Shown here: piece by piece, positions 47,073-55,304 of the stretch | Layout of the letters: each line of letters opens with the position of its first letter | Position numbering within the stretch: the first letter of the stretch is position 1 | NCBI RefSeq assembly: GCF_003076475.1 | Contig: NZ_CP020919.1 | Coordinates: 2,356,001 to 2,420,000, forward strand | Direction of reading: 5' to 3' | Length of the DNA: 64,000 nucleotides | Source: Flavobacterium kingsejongi | GTDB lineage: Bacteria; Bacteroidota; Bacteroidia; Flavobacteriales; Flavobacteriaceae | Made by a program: the position numbers and the translations under genes | The notes under the pieces: generated by a model | Database searches by the model: none | Seen by the model: only the letters and a program-made list of their open reading frames with translations | Told to the model about the DNA's origin: nothing

Positions 47073-47105
47073 GTACAGAAAGAGTCGTAAAACTCCGTTC
47101 GGTAG

Positions 47106-48524
47106 TTAGAATTTATTTTCCACTTCTGCTGCTTCCAGCATGAGGTAATGAAGGTCTGTATTTTTTACAAAAGGTTTCAGCAAATCGCTTCCGGGACCGT
47201 ACATTGCCAGCTCTACATAATCGGCAGAGTGATCCATACTGATCCAGCCTACAGAATTGTACTTCTGTTGGATTTCAGCCAGAGCTTTGAAAGGGAGTTT
47301 CTTATAATTGTAAAGGCCGTCCTCCTGTTTGTGCAGTCCGTTGTAATAGGATAATAGTATTTTAGCTTCTTCTTCTGTTACTGCAGTGCCATTCGTAGCC
47401 TCAAATTTCTCGCGGATCTGAGCAACTGTAGTACTATTATTAAAGCTGTTTAAGATAACTTCATTAGTGTGGGAGTATTTCTGGATGCTATCAAAGTTAG
47501 TATTGGCATCTTTACCATATATTACACCAGGATTTGCATTACCGTGATCGGTTGTAATGATCAGCAGAGTATTTCCGTCTTTTTCGGCAAAATCCATAGC
47601 CACTTTAATCGCTTCATCGAGTGCAATCTGGTCGTAGATTAAGCCACCGATATCGTTTCCGTGTGCTGCCCAGTCTACTTTTCCGGATTCAATTTGAAGC
47701 ACAAAACCCTTTTTATGGTCTTTCATCCTGTCGATTGCTTTTTGAGCCATCTCTGCCAGGGTAGGGATTTTGGATTTTAATTCCGGCGTATTGATACGGT
47801 CAATATTATAGGGAACGGCATCTTCATCAAATACACCCAGGATAGGTTTGTCGTTTCGGAGTGAAAGCATTTCCTGACGTGTTTTTGCAATTTGGTAGCC
47901 TTTAGCATAAAAACCAGCATACACGTCTTTTTTATCTTTTCGAACTGCTGGATCAAAATTATTATTACCACCGCCCATCATCACATCAAAACCAAGGTCA
48001 AGGTACATCTCTGCGATATCATCCTGTGCACTTCTTTTTTTACTATTGATGCAAAAACCAGCTGGTGTAGCGTGGGTAATGGCTACTGTAGTAACGCATC
48101 CTGCCATCTTTCCGGCTTTTTTGAACTTCTGCCAGATTGGAAGATATTCTTCACCATTAGGGCCAACGTTTAAAGATCCGTTGTTTACCCTGACACCGCC
48201 GCCCCAGGAGGAACTGGCAGCAGACGAATCGGTCACGATAGAACTGGCAGATGCAGTATCCATTAACGCTCTCTTTATTTTATTGTCTTTATATAACTGT
48301 AACCAGTTGGAACCTTTACCGGTTTTGCGGTTTAGGAAAAGATCAGCCATATTCAGGGTTCCGGTACTCATACCATCACTTACCATGAAGATAATATTTT
48401 TGGCTTTCTTGCTGCTTTCAAAAAGGTCTGAACCTACATCATTTGCTGCTAACTGGAAAGGATTGATTAAAGTGGTTCCTAAGGTAAACAGGGAGCCGTT
48501 TCTGAAAAATTTTCTTCTATCCAT
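47106..48524 (-). CDS. Alkaline phosphatase (PhoA superfamily), probably Tat-exported
   Basis: A 472-residue exported phosphomonoesterase. The N-terminus carries a twin-arginine-like motif (DRRKFFRNGSLF), then a weak hydrophobic stretch. Catalytic and metal sites: Asp in NIIFMVSDGMSTG (about residue 51), nucleophile Ser in SSIVTDSSAASSSWGGG (about 100), the ITHATPAG block, FVLQIESGKVDWAAHGND (about 270) with metal Glu, Asp and His, LLIITTDHGNANPG (about 315), and a last metal His in SMDHSADYVELAMYGPGS. It releases phosphate from organic esters in the periplasm. Single gene with a two-element promoter and its own terminator. Confidence 0.94.
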   Translation of the reverse strand: MDRRKFFRNGSLFTLGTTLINPFQLAANDVGSDLFESSKKAKNIIFMVSDGMSTGTLNMADLFLNRKTGKGSNWLQLYKDNKIKRALMDTASASSIVTDSSAASSSWGGGVRVNNGSLNVGPNGEEYLPIWQKFKKAGKMAGCVTTVAITHATPAGFCINSKKRSAQDDIAEMYLDLGFDVMMGGGNNNFDPAVRKDKKDVYAGFYAKGYQIAKTRQEMLSLRNDKPILGVFDEDAVPYNIDRINTPELKSKIPTLAEMAQKAIDRMKDHKKGFVLQIESGKVDWAAHGNDIGGLIYDQIALDEAIKVAMDFAEKDGNTLLIITTDHGNANPGVIYGKDANTNFDSIQKYSHTNEVILNSFNNSTTVAQIREKFEATNGTAVTEEEAKILLSYYNGLHKQEDGLYNYKKLPFKALAEIQQKYNSVGWISMDHSADYVELAMYGPGSDLLKPFVKNTDLHYLMLEAAEVENKF

Positions 48525-48550
48525 TGTATGTATTGTAATTTTTAAACATG

Positions 48551-48577
48551 CAAAGATAAATAACTATTGACGGTCAA
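48551..48577 (-). promoter_or_regulatory. Putative alkaline phosphatase promoter
   Basis: Minus strand TTG (48575-48577), 16-base spacer and TATCTTTG (48551-48558). The spacer is one base short of the usual range. Confidence 0.6.
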
Positions 48578-48734
48578 GTGTTACGTTTTTATTATTTTAT
48601 GTCCTTTGTTACAAAAAAGATGGAATCGTTTTATGTTATAATGCTCCTAAGCTCCCTGTCGGCTATAGAATCGGTATAAAATAAAATTTATGGTTGATTA
48701 GCACTTTAATTAATAAGGCTGTTCAAAATTAAAA

Positions 48735-49082
48735 TTAATGTTTGTGGGCACGGAAATTGATAAAGTGACCTATTATTAGTCCGGTAGCACCCACATACAT
48801 CAGGTTGCTATGATGGTGGATTAGGAGGTCGGCGATGACGCTCGCGAGGATTAGGGTTATCGAGCTCCATAAGATTACTTTAACCGCCATAACGTGGCTT
48901 TTTTTTGTTATTTTTGCAACAGCAAAAACACCTATGGCCGCGAAGGCTAAATCAATCCACGGATTGTGGCTCACCCCTAAAGGAATGAGGGTTAATAGTG
49001 GAAATGCAAGGCAATGAATGAGGCAGAGGGTGGCACTGGATATTCCCAAAATATCAAAAGAAGCCGTGGAAGTTTTTTTCAT
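48735..49082 (-). CDS. MerC-domain membrane protein
   Basis: A 115-residue inner-membrane protein with four hydrophobic segments. The first contains the metal-handling Cys pair region SSATLCLIHCLAFPLLTL (Cys-x-x-x-Cys, about residues 19-23). It ends in a His-rich tail (HHHSN and FRAHKH). MerC proteins carry mercuric or other metal ions. The start at 49082 (MKKTSTASFD) is preferred to ATG 49115 because a perfect -7 element (TATATTTG on the minus strand, 49121-49128) lies just 6 bases before the latter. It is divergent from a Fur-family regulator and shares the short spacer with it, suggesting metal-dependent control. Confidence 0.85.
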   Translation of the reverse strand: MKKTSTASFDILGISSATLCLIHCLAFPLLTLIPLGVSHNPWIDLAFAAIGVFAVAKITKKSHVMAVKVILWSSITLILASVIADLLIHHHSNLMYVGATGLIIGHFINFRAHKH

Positions 49083-49108
49083 ACGTAATCGTGCTAAATT
49101 TATTAAAC

Positions 49109-49121
49109 GCAACATTGTTGC
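49109..49121. promoter_or_regulatory. Palindromic operator candidate in the MerC/Fur spacer
   Basis: Perfect 13-bp palindrome GCAACATTGTTGC, overlapping by one base the -7 element of the MerC gene (49121-49128) and covering its predicted start of transcription. Fur-family proteins bind AT-rich palindromes of this kind, so the adjacent regulator is the likely ligand. Confidence 0.6.
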
Positions 49122-49145
49122 AAATATATATTATTTTTACTTCAC

Positions 49146-49544
49146 ATGGAAAAGAAAATTAAAAGGGAGCGAAGTTCTGTGACCAAAACACAGATTATTG
49201 AAATATTAACCACCCGTAAAGAAGCACTGGCTCATAAAGATTTTCAGAAAATTTTTGGAGATTCCTGTGATCGTGTGACCATTTATAGGGCTTTAGATCG
49301 ATTGGTCGATGAAGGAAAGATTCATAAAGTAACCGGAATGGAAGGGATTGTGCAATATGCATTATGCCAGAAATGTGATAGTGCTTTAAGCCATAACCAT
49401 AATCATGTACATTTTAATTGCCTCAAATGTGGAAAAGTGCTGTGTATAGAAAACGCAAAGCCACAGTTTGAATTACCTGTGGCTTTTAAAGTTGAAGAAG
49501 TGCAATGTATGGTTTCCGGTACCTGTCCGGATTGTGCCGTTTAA
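49146..49544 (+). CDS. Fur-family metalloregulator (Zur/Fur-like)
   Basis: A 132-residue regulator. Winged-helix DNA-binding domain (about residues 12-70: TKTQIIEILTTRKEALAHKDF, DRVTIYRALDRLVDEGKIHKV). Dimerisation domain with the regulatory His-rich stretch ALSHNHNHVHFNCLKCGKVLC and the two structural Cys pairs C92-x-x-C95 and C127-x-x-C130. Metal choice cannot be settled from sequence; pairing with a MerC/His-tailed membrane protein suggests zinc or another thiophilic metal. A near-consensus -7 element TATTTTTA at 49132-49139 ends 6 bases before the ATG. Its stop overlaps the lysA stop tail to tail. Confidence 0.92.
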   Translation: MEKKIKRERSSVTKTQIIEILTTRKEALAHKDFQKIFGDSCDRVTIYRALDRLVDEGKIHKVTGMEGIVQYALCQKCDSALSHNHNHVHFNCLKCGKVLCIENAKPQFELPVAFKVEEVQCMVSGTCPDCAV

Positions 49545-50761
49545 GCCGTTTGTGGCTCAAACTCAAATACCACTTGATTTTTGATGAGGTCTTCAAATGT
49601 TTCCCGTTCGCGGATGAGGTGTCCTTTTCCTTCAAACCATAATACTTCTGCAGGTTTGTATCGGGAATTGTAATTGGAAGCCATAGAAAAGCAGTAAGCG
49701 CCTGCATTTCTAAAACATAAAATATCACCTTCTTTTATTTCGTTGATGCGTCGGTTATTCGCGAAAGTATCGGTCTCGCAAATATAACCCACTACAGAAT
49801 AAAAACGCTCTTTTCCTTTTGGGTTGGAGATATTCTCTATATGATGTTGTGAGCCGTACAGCATAGGGCGTATCAAATGATTGAAGCCACTGTCTACTCC
49901 TGCAAATACAGTAGAAGTAGTTTGTTTCACCACATTTACTTTGGCCAAAAAGTAACCAGCTTCACTTACCAGGAATTTTCCCGGTTCAAAAGCCAGCGTT
50001 AAATCACGGCCGTATTCTTTGCAAAAAGCATTGAAGCGTTTCGTTAGTTTTTTTCCAAATTCTTCTACATCCGTTTCAATATCACCTTTACTGTAAGGTA
50101 CTTTGAAACCACTGCCAAAATCGATAAAATCAAGTGTCATAAAGTGTTTAGCAGCTTCAAAAAGAATTTCTGCCGCATACAGGAATACTTCCACATCCAG
50201 GATATCCGATCCGGTATGCATGTGGATCCCGTTAATGTGCATGTTGGTGTTTTCGATGATACGCAGCAAATGCGGCATCTGGTGGATGGATATTCCAAAT
50301 TTGCTATCGATATGGCCTACGGAAATGTTGGTATTTCCACCTGCCATTACATGGGGATTAATTCGGATGCAAACGGGAATATTCGGATATTTGGTACCGA
50401 ATTGTTCCAGTATCGAAAGGTTGTCAATATTGATTTGTACGCCTATTTGTGCCACTTCTTCGATTTCTTCCAGTGAAACTCCATTTGGCGTATAGATGAT
50501 TTTTTCCGGTGAAAATCCGGCATGGATCCCCAATTGTACTTCCTGTATGGATACGGTATCCAGTCCGGCACCCATTTGTTTCAGGAGTTTTAAAATTGAA
50601 ATATTGGAAAGCGCCTTTACAGCATAATTAATCCTGAGGCTGTCCACTTTGGAAAAAGCGGTAGTCAGGCGGTTATATTGGGACTGTATTTTTTCGGCAT
50701 CATATACATAGAGCGGACTGCCAAATTCTTCCGCAAGCTGTAGTAAGTCTTTTGTCTGCAT
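49541..50761 (-). CDS. lysA: Diaminopimelate decarboxylase
   Basis: A 406-residue PLP enzyme for the last step of lysine synthesis. Landmarks: PLYVYDAEK, PLP lysine in RINYAVKALSNISIL (about residue 47), the HMHTGSD block (about 180), the FGSGFKVPYSKGDIE Gly-loop, LAFEPGKFLVSEAGYFLAKV (about 275), YICETDTFANNR with the substrate Cys (about 335) and GAYCFSMASNYNSR. ATG 50761 fits the family start; a longer reading has no similarity. It has a two-element promoter. The stop shares TTAA with the convergent Fur-family gene, and no terminator lies between, so the transcripts overlap. Confidence 0.96.
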   Translation of the reverse strand: MQTKDLLQLAEEFGSPLYVYDAEKIQSQYNRLTTAFSKVDSLRINYAVKALSNISILKLLKQMGAGLDTVSIQEVQLGIHAGFSPEKIIYTPNGVSLEEIEEVAQIGVQINIDNLSILEQFGTKYPNIPVCIRINPHVMAGGNTNISVGHIDSKFGISIHQMPHLLRIIENTNMHINGIHMHTGSDILDVEVFLYAAEILFEAAKHFMTLDFIDFGSGFKVPYSKGDIETDVEEFGKKLTKRFNAFCKEYGRDLTLAFEPGKFLVSEAGYFLAKVNVVKQTTSTVFAGVDSGFNHLIRPMLYGSQHHIENISNPKGKERFYSVVGYICETDTFANNRRINEIKEGDILCFRNAGAYCFSMASNYNSRYKPAEVLWFEGKGHLIRERETFEDLIKNQVVFEFEPQTA

Positions 50762-50778
50762 AATTTTTTTCTTTAGTA

Positions 50779-50809
50779 CAAAAATAAGAGGAGAAAATTG
50801 AATAAACAA
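50779..50809 (-). promoter_or_regulatory. lysA promoter
   Basis: Minus strand TTG (50807-50809), 20-base spacer, TATTTTTG (50779-50786). Both elements match consensus. Confidence 0.8.
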
Positions 50810-51068
50810 TTTAACCAACTATATATAACAAATTGAAACATTTTGTTTTCATTCAAACATTATGCTCGGTAAATGTTTGATTACTAAAATGGATTATAAG
50901 TGTTCTCGATGTGTGGCTACGCTAAAGTTACGGGATAATTCAATAAAGCGGTTAGGCTAACATTATTTTTTTGTTGTAGTATAAGGAGTCGGTCGAAAAG
51001 GAAAGGACAGGAGTGCGGCATGGTTATTCTTTATTGAAAAAAGATTAGGCACTTTGAATCATGTTTGT

Positions 51069-51076
51069 TATTTTTG
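51069..51076 (+). promoter_or_regulatory. Putative sucC -7 element (TATTTTTG)
   Basis: Exact TAnnTTTG match 29 bases before the ATG. Confidence 0.55.
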
Positions 51077-51105
51077 TGGCACTTTAAAAAGTCAAAAATT
51101 TCATT

Positions 51106-52302
51106 ATGGATATACACGAATACCAAGGGAAAGAAATATTAGCCAGCTATGGTGTGAAAGTGCAACGTGGTTATGTTGCTAACAATCCACAGGAAGCGGT
51201 TGCTGCAGCAAAACAATTAACTGCTGAAACCGGAACAGGATGGCATGTTATAAAAGCGCAGGTTCACGCCGGTGGTCGTGGAAAAGGCGGAGGCGTTAAG
51301 CTTGCAAAAAATCTTCAGCAAGTAGAGGAATTGGCAGAACAAATTATTGGGATGCAATTGATTACACCTCAGACATCTGCGGAAGGTAAAAAAGTACACA
51401 AAGTTTTAGTAGCTGAGGATGTTTATTATCCAGGTGAAACAGAAACTTCTGAATTTTATATGTCAGTATTGTTAAATAGAGGTAAAGGCCGTAACATGAT
51501 TATGTATTCTACTGAAGGTGGAATGGATATCGAGGAAGTTGCTGAGCATACACCACATTTAATCTTTACTGAAGAAATTGATCCTGCTGTAGGATTACAG
51601 GCTTTCCAGGCAAGAAGAATTGCTTTCAATTTAGGATTGTCAGGAACAGCTTTCAAAGAAATGGTTCAGTTTGTAGGGGCGTTATACAATGCTTACATTG
51701 GATCTGATGCTTCTATGTTTGAAATCAACCCGGTTTTAAAAACTTCAGATAACAAAATTATTGCTGTTGATGCAAAAGTGAATATTGATGACAATGCATT
51801 ATACAGACAACCAAAATATGCAGAAATGCGTGATATCCGTGAGGAGAACCCAATCGAAGTAGAAGCGAAAGCTGCTGGTTTGAACTATGTGGATCTTGAC
51901 GGAACTGTAGGATGTATGGTAAATGGTGCAGGTCTTGCAATGGCTACCATGGATTTAATTAAATATGCAGGTTTTGAACCAGCTAACTTCTTAGACGTTG
52001 GTGGAACTGCAGATGCTAAACGTGTGGAACTGGCTTTCAGAATTATCCTGAAAGATCCTAATGTAAAAGCAATCCTAATCAACATTTTTGGTGGTATCGT
52101 TCGTTGTGACCGTGTAGCACAAGGTGTTGTTGATGCATACAAAAACATGGGTGACGCTATTAAAGTGCCAATCATTGTTCGTTTGCAGGGAACAAATGCT
52201 GAAATTGCTAAAGAATTAATTGATAATTCTGGTATGCCGATTTTATCTGCAGTACAATTTCAGGAAGCAGCTGACCAGGTTCAGGCTGCCTTAAGCAAGT
52301 AA
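51106..52302 (+). CDS. sucC: Succinyl-CoA synthetase beta subunit
   Basis: A 398-residue TCA-cycle enzyme subunit; with SucD it interconverts succinyl-CoA and succinate with ATP or GTP formation. ATP-grasp domain: MDIHEYQGKEILASYGV, VIKAQVHAGGRGKGGGVK (about residues 44-61), FEINPVLKT (about 207), then the CoA-ligase domain with VGCMVNGAGLAMATMDLIKYAG, ANFLDVGGTAD and ILINIFGGIVRCD. Normal length. No sucD follows, in line with Flavobacteria, where the two subunits are often encoded apart. Own -7 element and terminator. Confidence 0.97.
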   Translation: MDIHEYQGKEILASYGVKVQRGYVANNPQEAVAAAKQLTAETGTGWHVIKAQVHAGGRGKGGGVKLAKNLQQVEELAEQIIGMQLITPQTSAEGKKVHKVLVAEDVYYPGETETSEFYMSVLLNRGKGRNMIMYSTEGGMDIEEVAEHTPHLIFTEEIDPAVGLQAFQARRIAFNLGLSGTAFKEMVQFVGALYNAYIGSDASMFEINPVLKTSDNKIIAVDAKVNIDDNALYRQPKYAEMRDIREENPIEVEAKAAGLNYVDLDGTVGCMVNGAGLAMATMDLIKYAGFEPANFLDVGGTADAKRVELAFRIILKDPNVKAILINIFGGIVRCDRVAQGVVDAYKNMGDAIKVPIIVRLQGTNAEIAKELIDNSGMPILSAVQFQEAADQVQAALSK

Positions 52303-52359
52303 TAAAAACGTATTAGTTATAGTGTTCAAATTATTTCTAATACCCATTTGTATAAAAAG

Positions 52360-52387
52360 ATCCCAAGCGAAAGTTTGGGATTTTTTG
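52360..52387 (+). terminator. Intrinsic terminator of sucC
   Basis: Stem ATCCCAA/TTGGGAT (52360-52366 with 52375-52381) followed by a T run. Confidence 0.85.
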
Positions 52388-52423
52388 TTTTACAGGCATT
52401 TGTAACTGTAAATAAAGAGTCAT

Positions 52424-52456
52424 AAAAAAACCTGTTCTGAAAGAACAGGTTTTTTT
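52424..52456. terminator. Terminator of the outer-membrane protein gene
   Basis: Perfect 15-bp stem including A and T runs, GC-containing core CCTGTTCT/AGAACAGG (52431-52438 with 52442-52449). Works in both directions. Confidence 0.9.
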
Positions 52457-52473
52457 ATGAAGGGGATTTCGAA

Positions 52474-53103
52474 TTAAAACTTATAGCCTATGCTGGCTTG
52501 TAGTACGCTATTTCGAAGTGTTGTGTTATTGTCGCTGATATTGGAAAGCCCAAAATTATAGCGCAATTGTGCAAAGATCGTAGGAGTAAAATCATAACCA
52601 GCACCAATATTAAAGCCAAAGTCAATGGATTTTAGTCCTTCTTTAATATCGTATTTGTCTGATTCATACTGAAATGAACCATCCGCTAACGCAAGAGTAG
52701 TCTCGTTTTTTTCTTTCGCACTCAATAGAAAACCGACCTGTGGACCCGCTTCTAAGCTTAACTTTGGTACCACATAGTATTTTGCTATGATTGGGATGTT
52801 CAGGTAGGACAACGTGTGGGTATAGTCAATACTCAGGTAAGAGATGCTATTGCCTTCAGTATAGCGCGACTTGGAGCCCTGACTGGAATACAACATTTCC
52901 GGTTGGACGGCAAATTTCTCGTTAATCTTGATTTCGGCAATTGCCCCAATATGGAAACCGGTCAATGCTTTATTGCCTTGTAAATCGCCGGTTATGGTAG
53001 CGACGTTTACTCCGGCTTTAGCACCGAATCGTAACTGCTGGCCATGGGAAATGCCAAATGTCAATAGAGCAACTGCAGGGATCAGGATTTTTTTCATACG
53101 CAT
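52474..53103 (-). CDS. Outer membrane beta-barrel protein (PorT/OmpW-like fold family)
   Basis: A 209-residue protein with a signal peptide (MRMKKILIPAVALLTFGISHG). About eight amphipathic strands follow, as in the Bacteroidota 'porin family / outer membrane beta-barrel' group: LRFGAKAGVNVATITGD, GFHIGAIAEIKINEKFAVQPEMLYSSQGSK, YLNIPIIAKYYVVPKLSLEAGPQVGFLL, IDFGFNIGAGYDFTPTIFAQLRYNFGLSNI, and a closing strand ending in Tyr-Lys-Phe, an aromatic C-terminus used by the BAM machinery. The role is unknown. Start 53103 is chosen for the signal peptide. Confidence 0.88.
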   Translation of the reverse strand: MRMKKILIPAVALLTFGISHGQQLRFGAKAGVNVATITGDLQGNKALTGFHIGAIAEIKINEKFAVQPEMLYSSQGSKSRYTEGNSISYLSIDYTHTLSYLNIPIIAKYYVVPKLSLEAGPQVGFLLSAKEKNETTLALADGSFQYESDKYDIKEGLKSIDFGFNIGAGYDFTPTIFAQLRYNFGLSNISDNNTTLRNSVLQASIGYKF

Positions 53104-53142
53104 ACTGAATAAAATGAATATCAAATGGATGATGGGCTAAAT

Positions 53143-53577
53143 TTAGCTCTTTTTCTTTCCGTTGTTGAATTTTACTTTCTCCACAACCTGCACTTTAGGA
53201 GCTGGTTTTTTTTCTCTCGATTTTGGATTTGAAGCTGCTTTTTTTGGCTGGGCCTTTACAGGTGGTTTAGCTCCCGGGTCCTTGGTATAGGAAGCGGTTG
53301 TTTTTACCGGTATTTCAGCTTTATGTTTTGCGATAACATCCATTGGGTTTTTTGGGTCCTCTTTTGTGCCACGCAGGTGAATGACAAGTCCATTTAAGAA
53401 ATTACGCAATACCTGGTCACCACATTCCATGTAATTGGGATGGTCTTCATTTCTGAAAAATGCACCCAGTTCCGTTTTCGCAATACGAAAATCTACCAAT
53501 TGCAGGATTTCAACTATCTGATCGTCACGAAGCATAAGCGCCACACGTAGTTTTTTGAATATATCGTTGTTTGTCAT
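53143..53577 (-). CDS. DUF1456 family protein (YehS-like)
   Basis: A 144-residue cytoplasmic protein. The N-terminal ~75 residues are a DUF1456 domain (TNNDIFKKLRVALMLRDDQIVEIL, FRIAKTELGAFFRNEDHPNYMECGDQVLRNFLNGL), usually present twice but here only once in full. The rest is a Lys/Pro/Ala-rich basic tail (about 85-144), which could bind nucleic acid. The function is not known. It lies 39 bases upstream of the beta-barrel gene on the same strand. Confidence 0.85.
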   Translation of the reverse strand: MTNNDIFKKLRVALMLRDDQIVEILQLVDFRIAKTELGAFFRNEDHPNYMECGDQVLRNFLNGLVIHLRGTKEDPKNPMDVIAKHKAEIPVKTTASYTKDPGAKPPVKAQPKKAASNPKSREKKPAPKVQVVEKVKFNNGKKKS

Positions 53578-53700
53578 AATGAAAATTATTTCTTCAAAGA
53601 TACTTATTTAACGCATTACTCCGGACTATTTCTGGAAAACACTGTGAAAAACACTTCCAATTAAAGTGCTAAAATTTAAATCAGGTGTTGCAATTTGCAG

Positions 53701-53708
53701 TATATTTG
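53701..53708 (+). promoter_or_regulatory. Putative methyltransferase-gene -7 element (TATATTTG)
   Basis: Exact TAnnTTTG match 27 bases before ATG 53736. Confidence 0.5.
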
Positions 53709-53735
53709 AATCATAATTTAAATTAAATTGCTACA

Positions 53736-54443
53736 ATGACCCGTATTGAAGTTCTGAATGCGCTTATCAAAAAGAATAAGGTAAAAAACTACCTTGAAAT
53801 TGGTGTAAATCGTGGAAAATGCCTTTTCAATATCAAAGGACCGGAACGAAGATTTGCCGTAGATCCTTTTTTTAATTTTAATTTATGGAAACGATTTCGG
53901 GCTATAGTCCTGAATCCGGATAACCTCAAAAATAATTATTTTGAGGTGACCAGCGATGCTTTCTTCGCAAAAGAAACAGCACTGTTGCAAAAGAATACAT
54001 TGGATTTGGCTTTTATCGATGGTTTGCATACGTATGAGCAATCTTTAAAAGATACGTTGAATACATTACAATATTTGGATGCTAATGGTGTTATCGTGCT
54101 GCATGACTGTAATCCTTTGGATGCATTGGCTGCTTTTCCTGCAGTCGATATTGATAAAGCCCGTGAAGAATTAGGGAACCATAAAGACTGGAAAAACATC
54201 TGGAATGGCGATGTATGGAAAACAATTGTATACATCCGTAAAAACCATCCTGAACTAACAGCTTTTGTCCTGAATACGGATCATGGACTTGGTTTTGTGT
54301 ATAAGAAAGAAAGAGGCACACTTCCAGCGGTATTTGAAAGCTTTTCAAATATTGATGAATTGGATTATGCTTTCTTTGAAAAAAACAGGGAAGCACTTAT
54401 TGACTTGAAGCCGGTTTCCTATTTCAGTGAATTTCTAAAATAG
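53736..54443 (+). CDS. Class I SAM-dependent methyltransferase (Methyltransf_24 type)
   Basis: A 235-residue protein with the short Rossmann layout of Methyltransf_24: NYLEIGVNRGKCLFNI (SAM motif I, about residues 18-33), RRFAVDPFFNF (motif II acid), LDLAFIDGLHTYEQSLKDTLNTLQYLDANGVIVLHDCNPLDALAAF (about 88-130, with the D-G-x-H and H-D-C motifs). The substrate is unknown; relatives often act on sugars or cell-surface compounds. Single gene, convergent with the esterase. Confidence 0.88.
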   Translation: MTRIEVLNALIKKNKVKNYLEIGVNRGKCLFNIKGPERRFAVDPFFNFNLWKRFRAIVLNPDNLKNNYFEVTSDAFFAKETALLQKNTLDLAFIDGLHTYEQSLKDTLNTLQYLDANGVIVLHDCNPLDALAAFPAVDIDKAREELGNHKDWKNIWNGDVWKTIVYIRKNHPELTAFVLNTDHGLGFVYKKERGTLPAVFESFSNIDELDYAFFEKNREALIDLKPVSYFSEFLK

Positions 54444-54445
54444 GT

Positions 54446-55243
54446 TTATAAGAGCCAGTGTAGGGCTTCTGCAAATCCCTCCCGCCATAACTTTTCATAG
54501 TGCTGCCCATTTTTAACAATTTTGGTTTTAGTCAGCATAAGGCAATAACAGCGGCTGCGATCCAGTAGCCGCTCCATTTTTTTGATGTCTTCCACCATAG
54601 TGTCGCTTTCTGCATCGCCCGCAAGAAAATAAATCTTCGCCTTGATATCTTTAGCCTTTTCAGTTAAAGTATATGGCGTTTCTGAATAGGAAAAAGAGGG
54701 CGAAAAGACACCTGCTTTTCCAAATACATCCGGATACTGCAACACGGCATGATAGGCAAGTAATCCGCCTAAGGAACTGCCGATAATGAGGGTATTTCTT
54801 GGGTTTGTTTTTGTGGTGTAATGGGTGTCAATATACGGTTTTAAGGTTTGGGTGATAAAGCGGATATAATTGTCACCGTTGCCGTCACCATGCTTTACAT
54901 TCGGGTACGGACTGAGATCATAAAATCTTTGGTCGTTATCGCCTACAATTCCAACCACAATCACTTTTGTTTTTAAGCTGTCCAGCGTTTCGTCAATTTT
55001 CCATTCCTGGGAAAAAGCCGTTGCCGTATCAAATAGATTCTGGCCGTCCGGCATGTAGATTACCGGATATTTCTGTTTGGACGTTCCGTAACCTGAGGGC
55101 AGGTAGAGTTGGATCGTTTTTGTAGTTTGTAATTCCGGGGCATAGAGGGTAAACGTATGCACATTTTTTGAGGCAGTAGATTCCTGGGCGGATAAGCCCA
55201 TTGGTAAAAGAAAGTAAAAAAGCCAGAATATAGCGTATCGCAT
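54446..55243 (-). CDS. Exported esterase-D-like alpha/beta hydrolase
   Basis: A 265-residue protein with a signal peptide (cleavage after GLSA-Q) and the putative-esterase fold: TIQLYLPSGYG, YPVIYMPDGQNLFD, nucleophile Ser in IIGSSLGGLLAYHAVLQYPDVFG (about residue 156), a SFSYSE loop, AKIYFLAGDAESDTM (acid) and NGQHYEKLWREGF (His, about 248). Relatives include siderophore esterases and feruloyl esterases. It lies just downstream of uvrB on the same strand but behind a terminator, so it may need its own promoter; only 61 bases separate them. Confidence 0.88.
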   Translation of the reverse strand: MRYAIFWLFYFLLPMGLSAQESTASKNVHTFTLYAPELQTTKTIQLYLPSGYGTSKQKYPVIYMPDGQNLFDTATAFSQEWKIDETLDSLKTKVIVVGIVGDNDQRFYDLSPYPNVKHGDGNGDNYIRFITQTLKPYIDTHYTTKTNPRNTLIIGSSLGGLLAYHAVLQYPDVFGKAGVFSPSFSYSETPYTLTEKAKDIKAKIYFLAGDAESDTMVEDIKKMERLLDRSRCYCLMLTKTKIVKNGQHYEKLWREGFAEALHWLL

Positions 55244-55269
55244 TGGGGTAGGGTAGATTTAGAAAATAG

Positions 55270-55303
55270 AAAAGGAGGCAACAGGGTAGTATGCCTCCTT
55301 TTT
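55270..55303 (-). terminator. Intrinsic terminator of uvrB
   Basis: 11-bp stem AAAAGGAGGCA/TGCCTCCTTTT (55270-55280 with 55292-55302). Confidence 0.85.
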
Positions 55304-55304
55304 A

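Larger units (their letters stand above)
50762..51105. other. Divergent intergenic region lysA-sucC
   Basis: 344 bases holding the lysA promoter (50779-50809, minus) and the sucC -7 element (51069-51076, plus). No lysine riboswitch landmarks and no gene are seen between. Confidence 0.6.

Noticed and set aside
50762..51105. Lysine riboswitch upstream of lysA
   Set aside because: None of the conserved aptamer blocks is present and the leader from the lysA promoter to the ATG is only about 10-15 bases.
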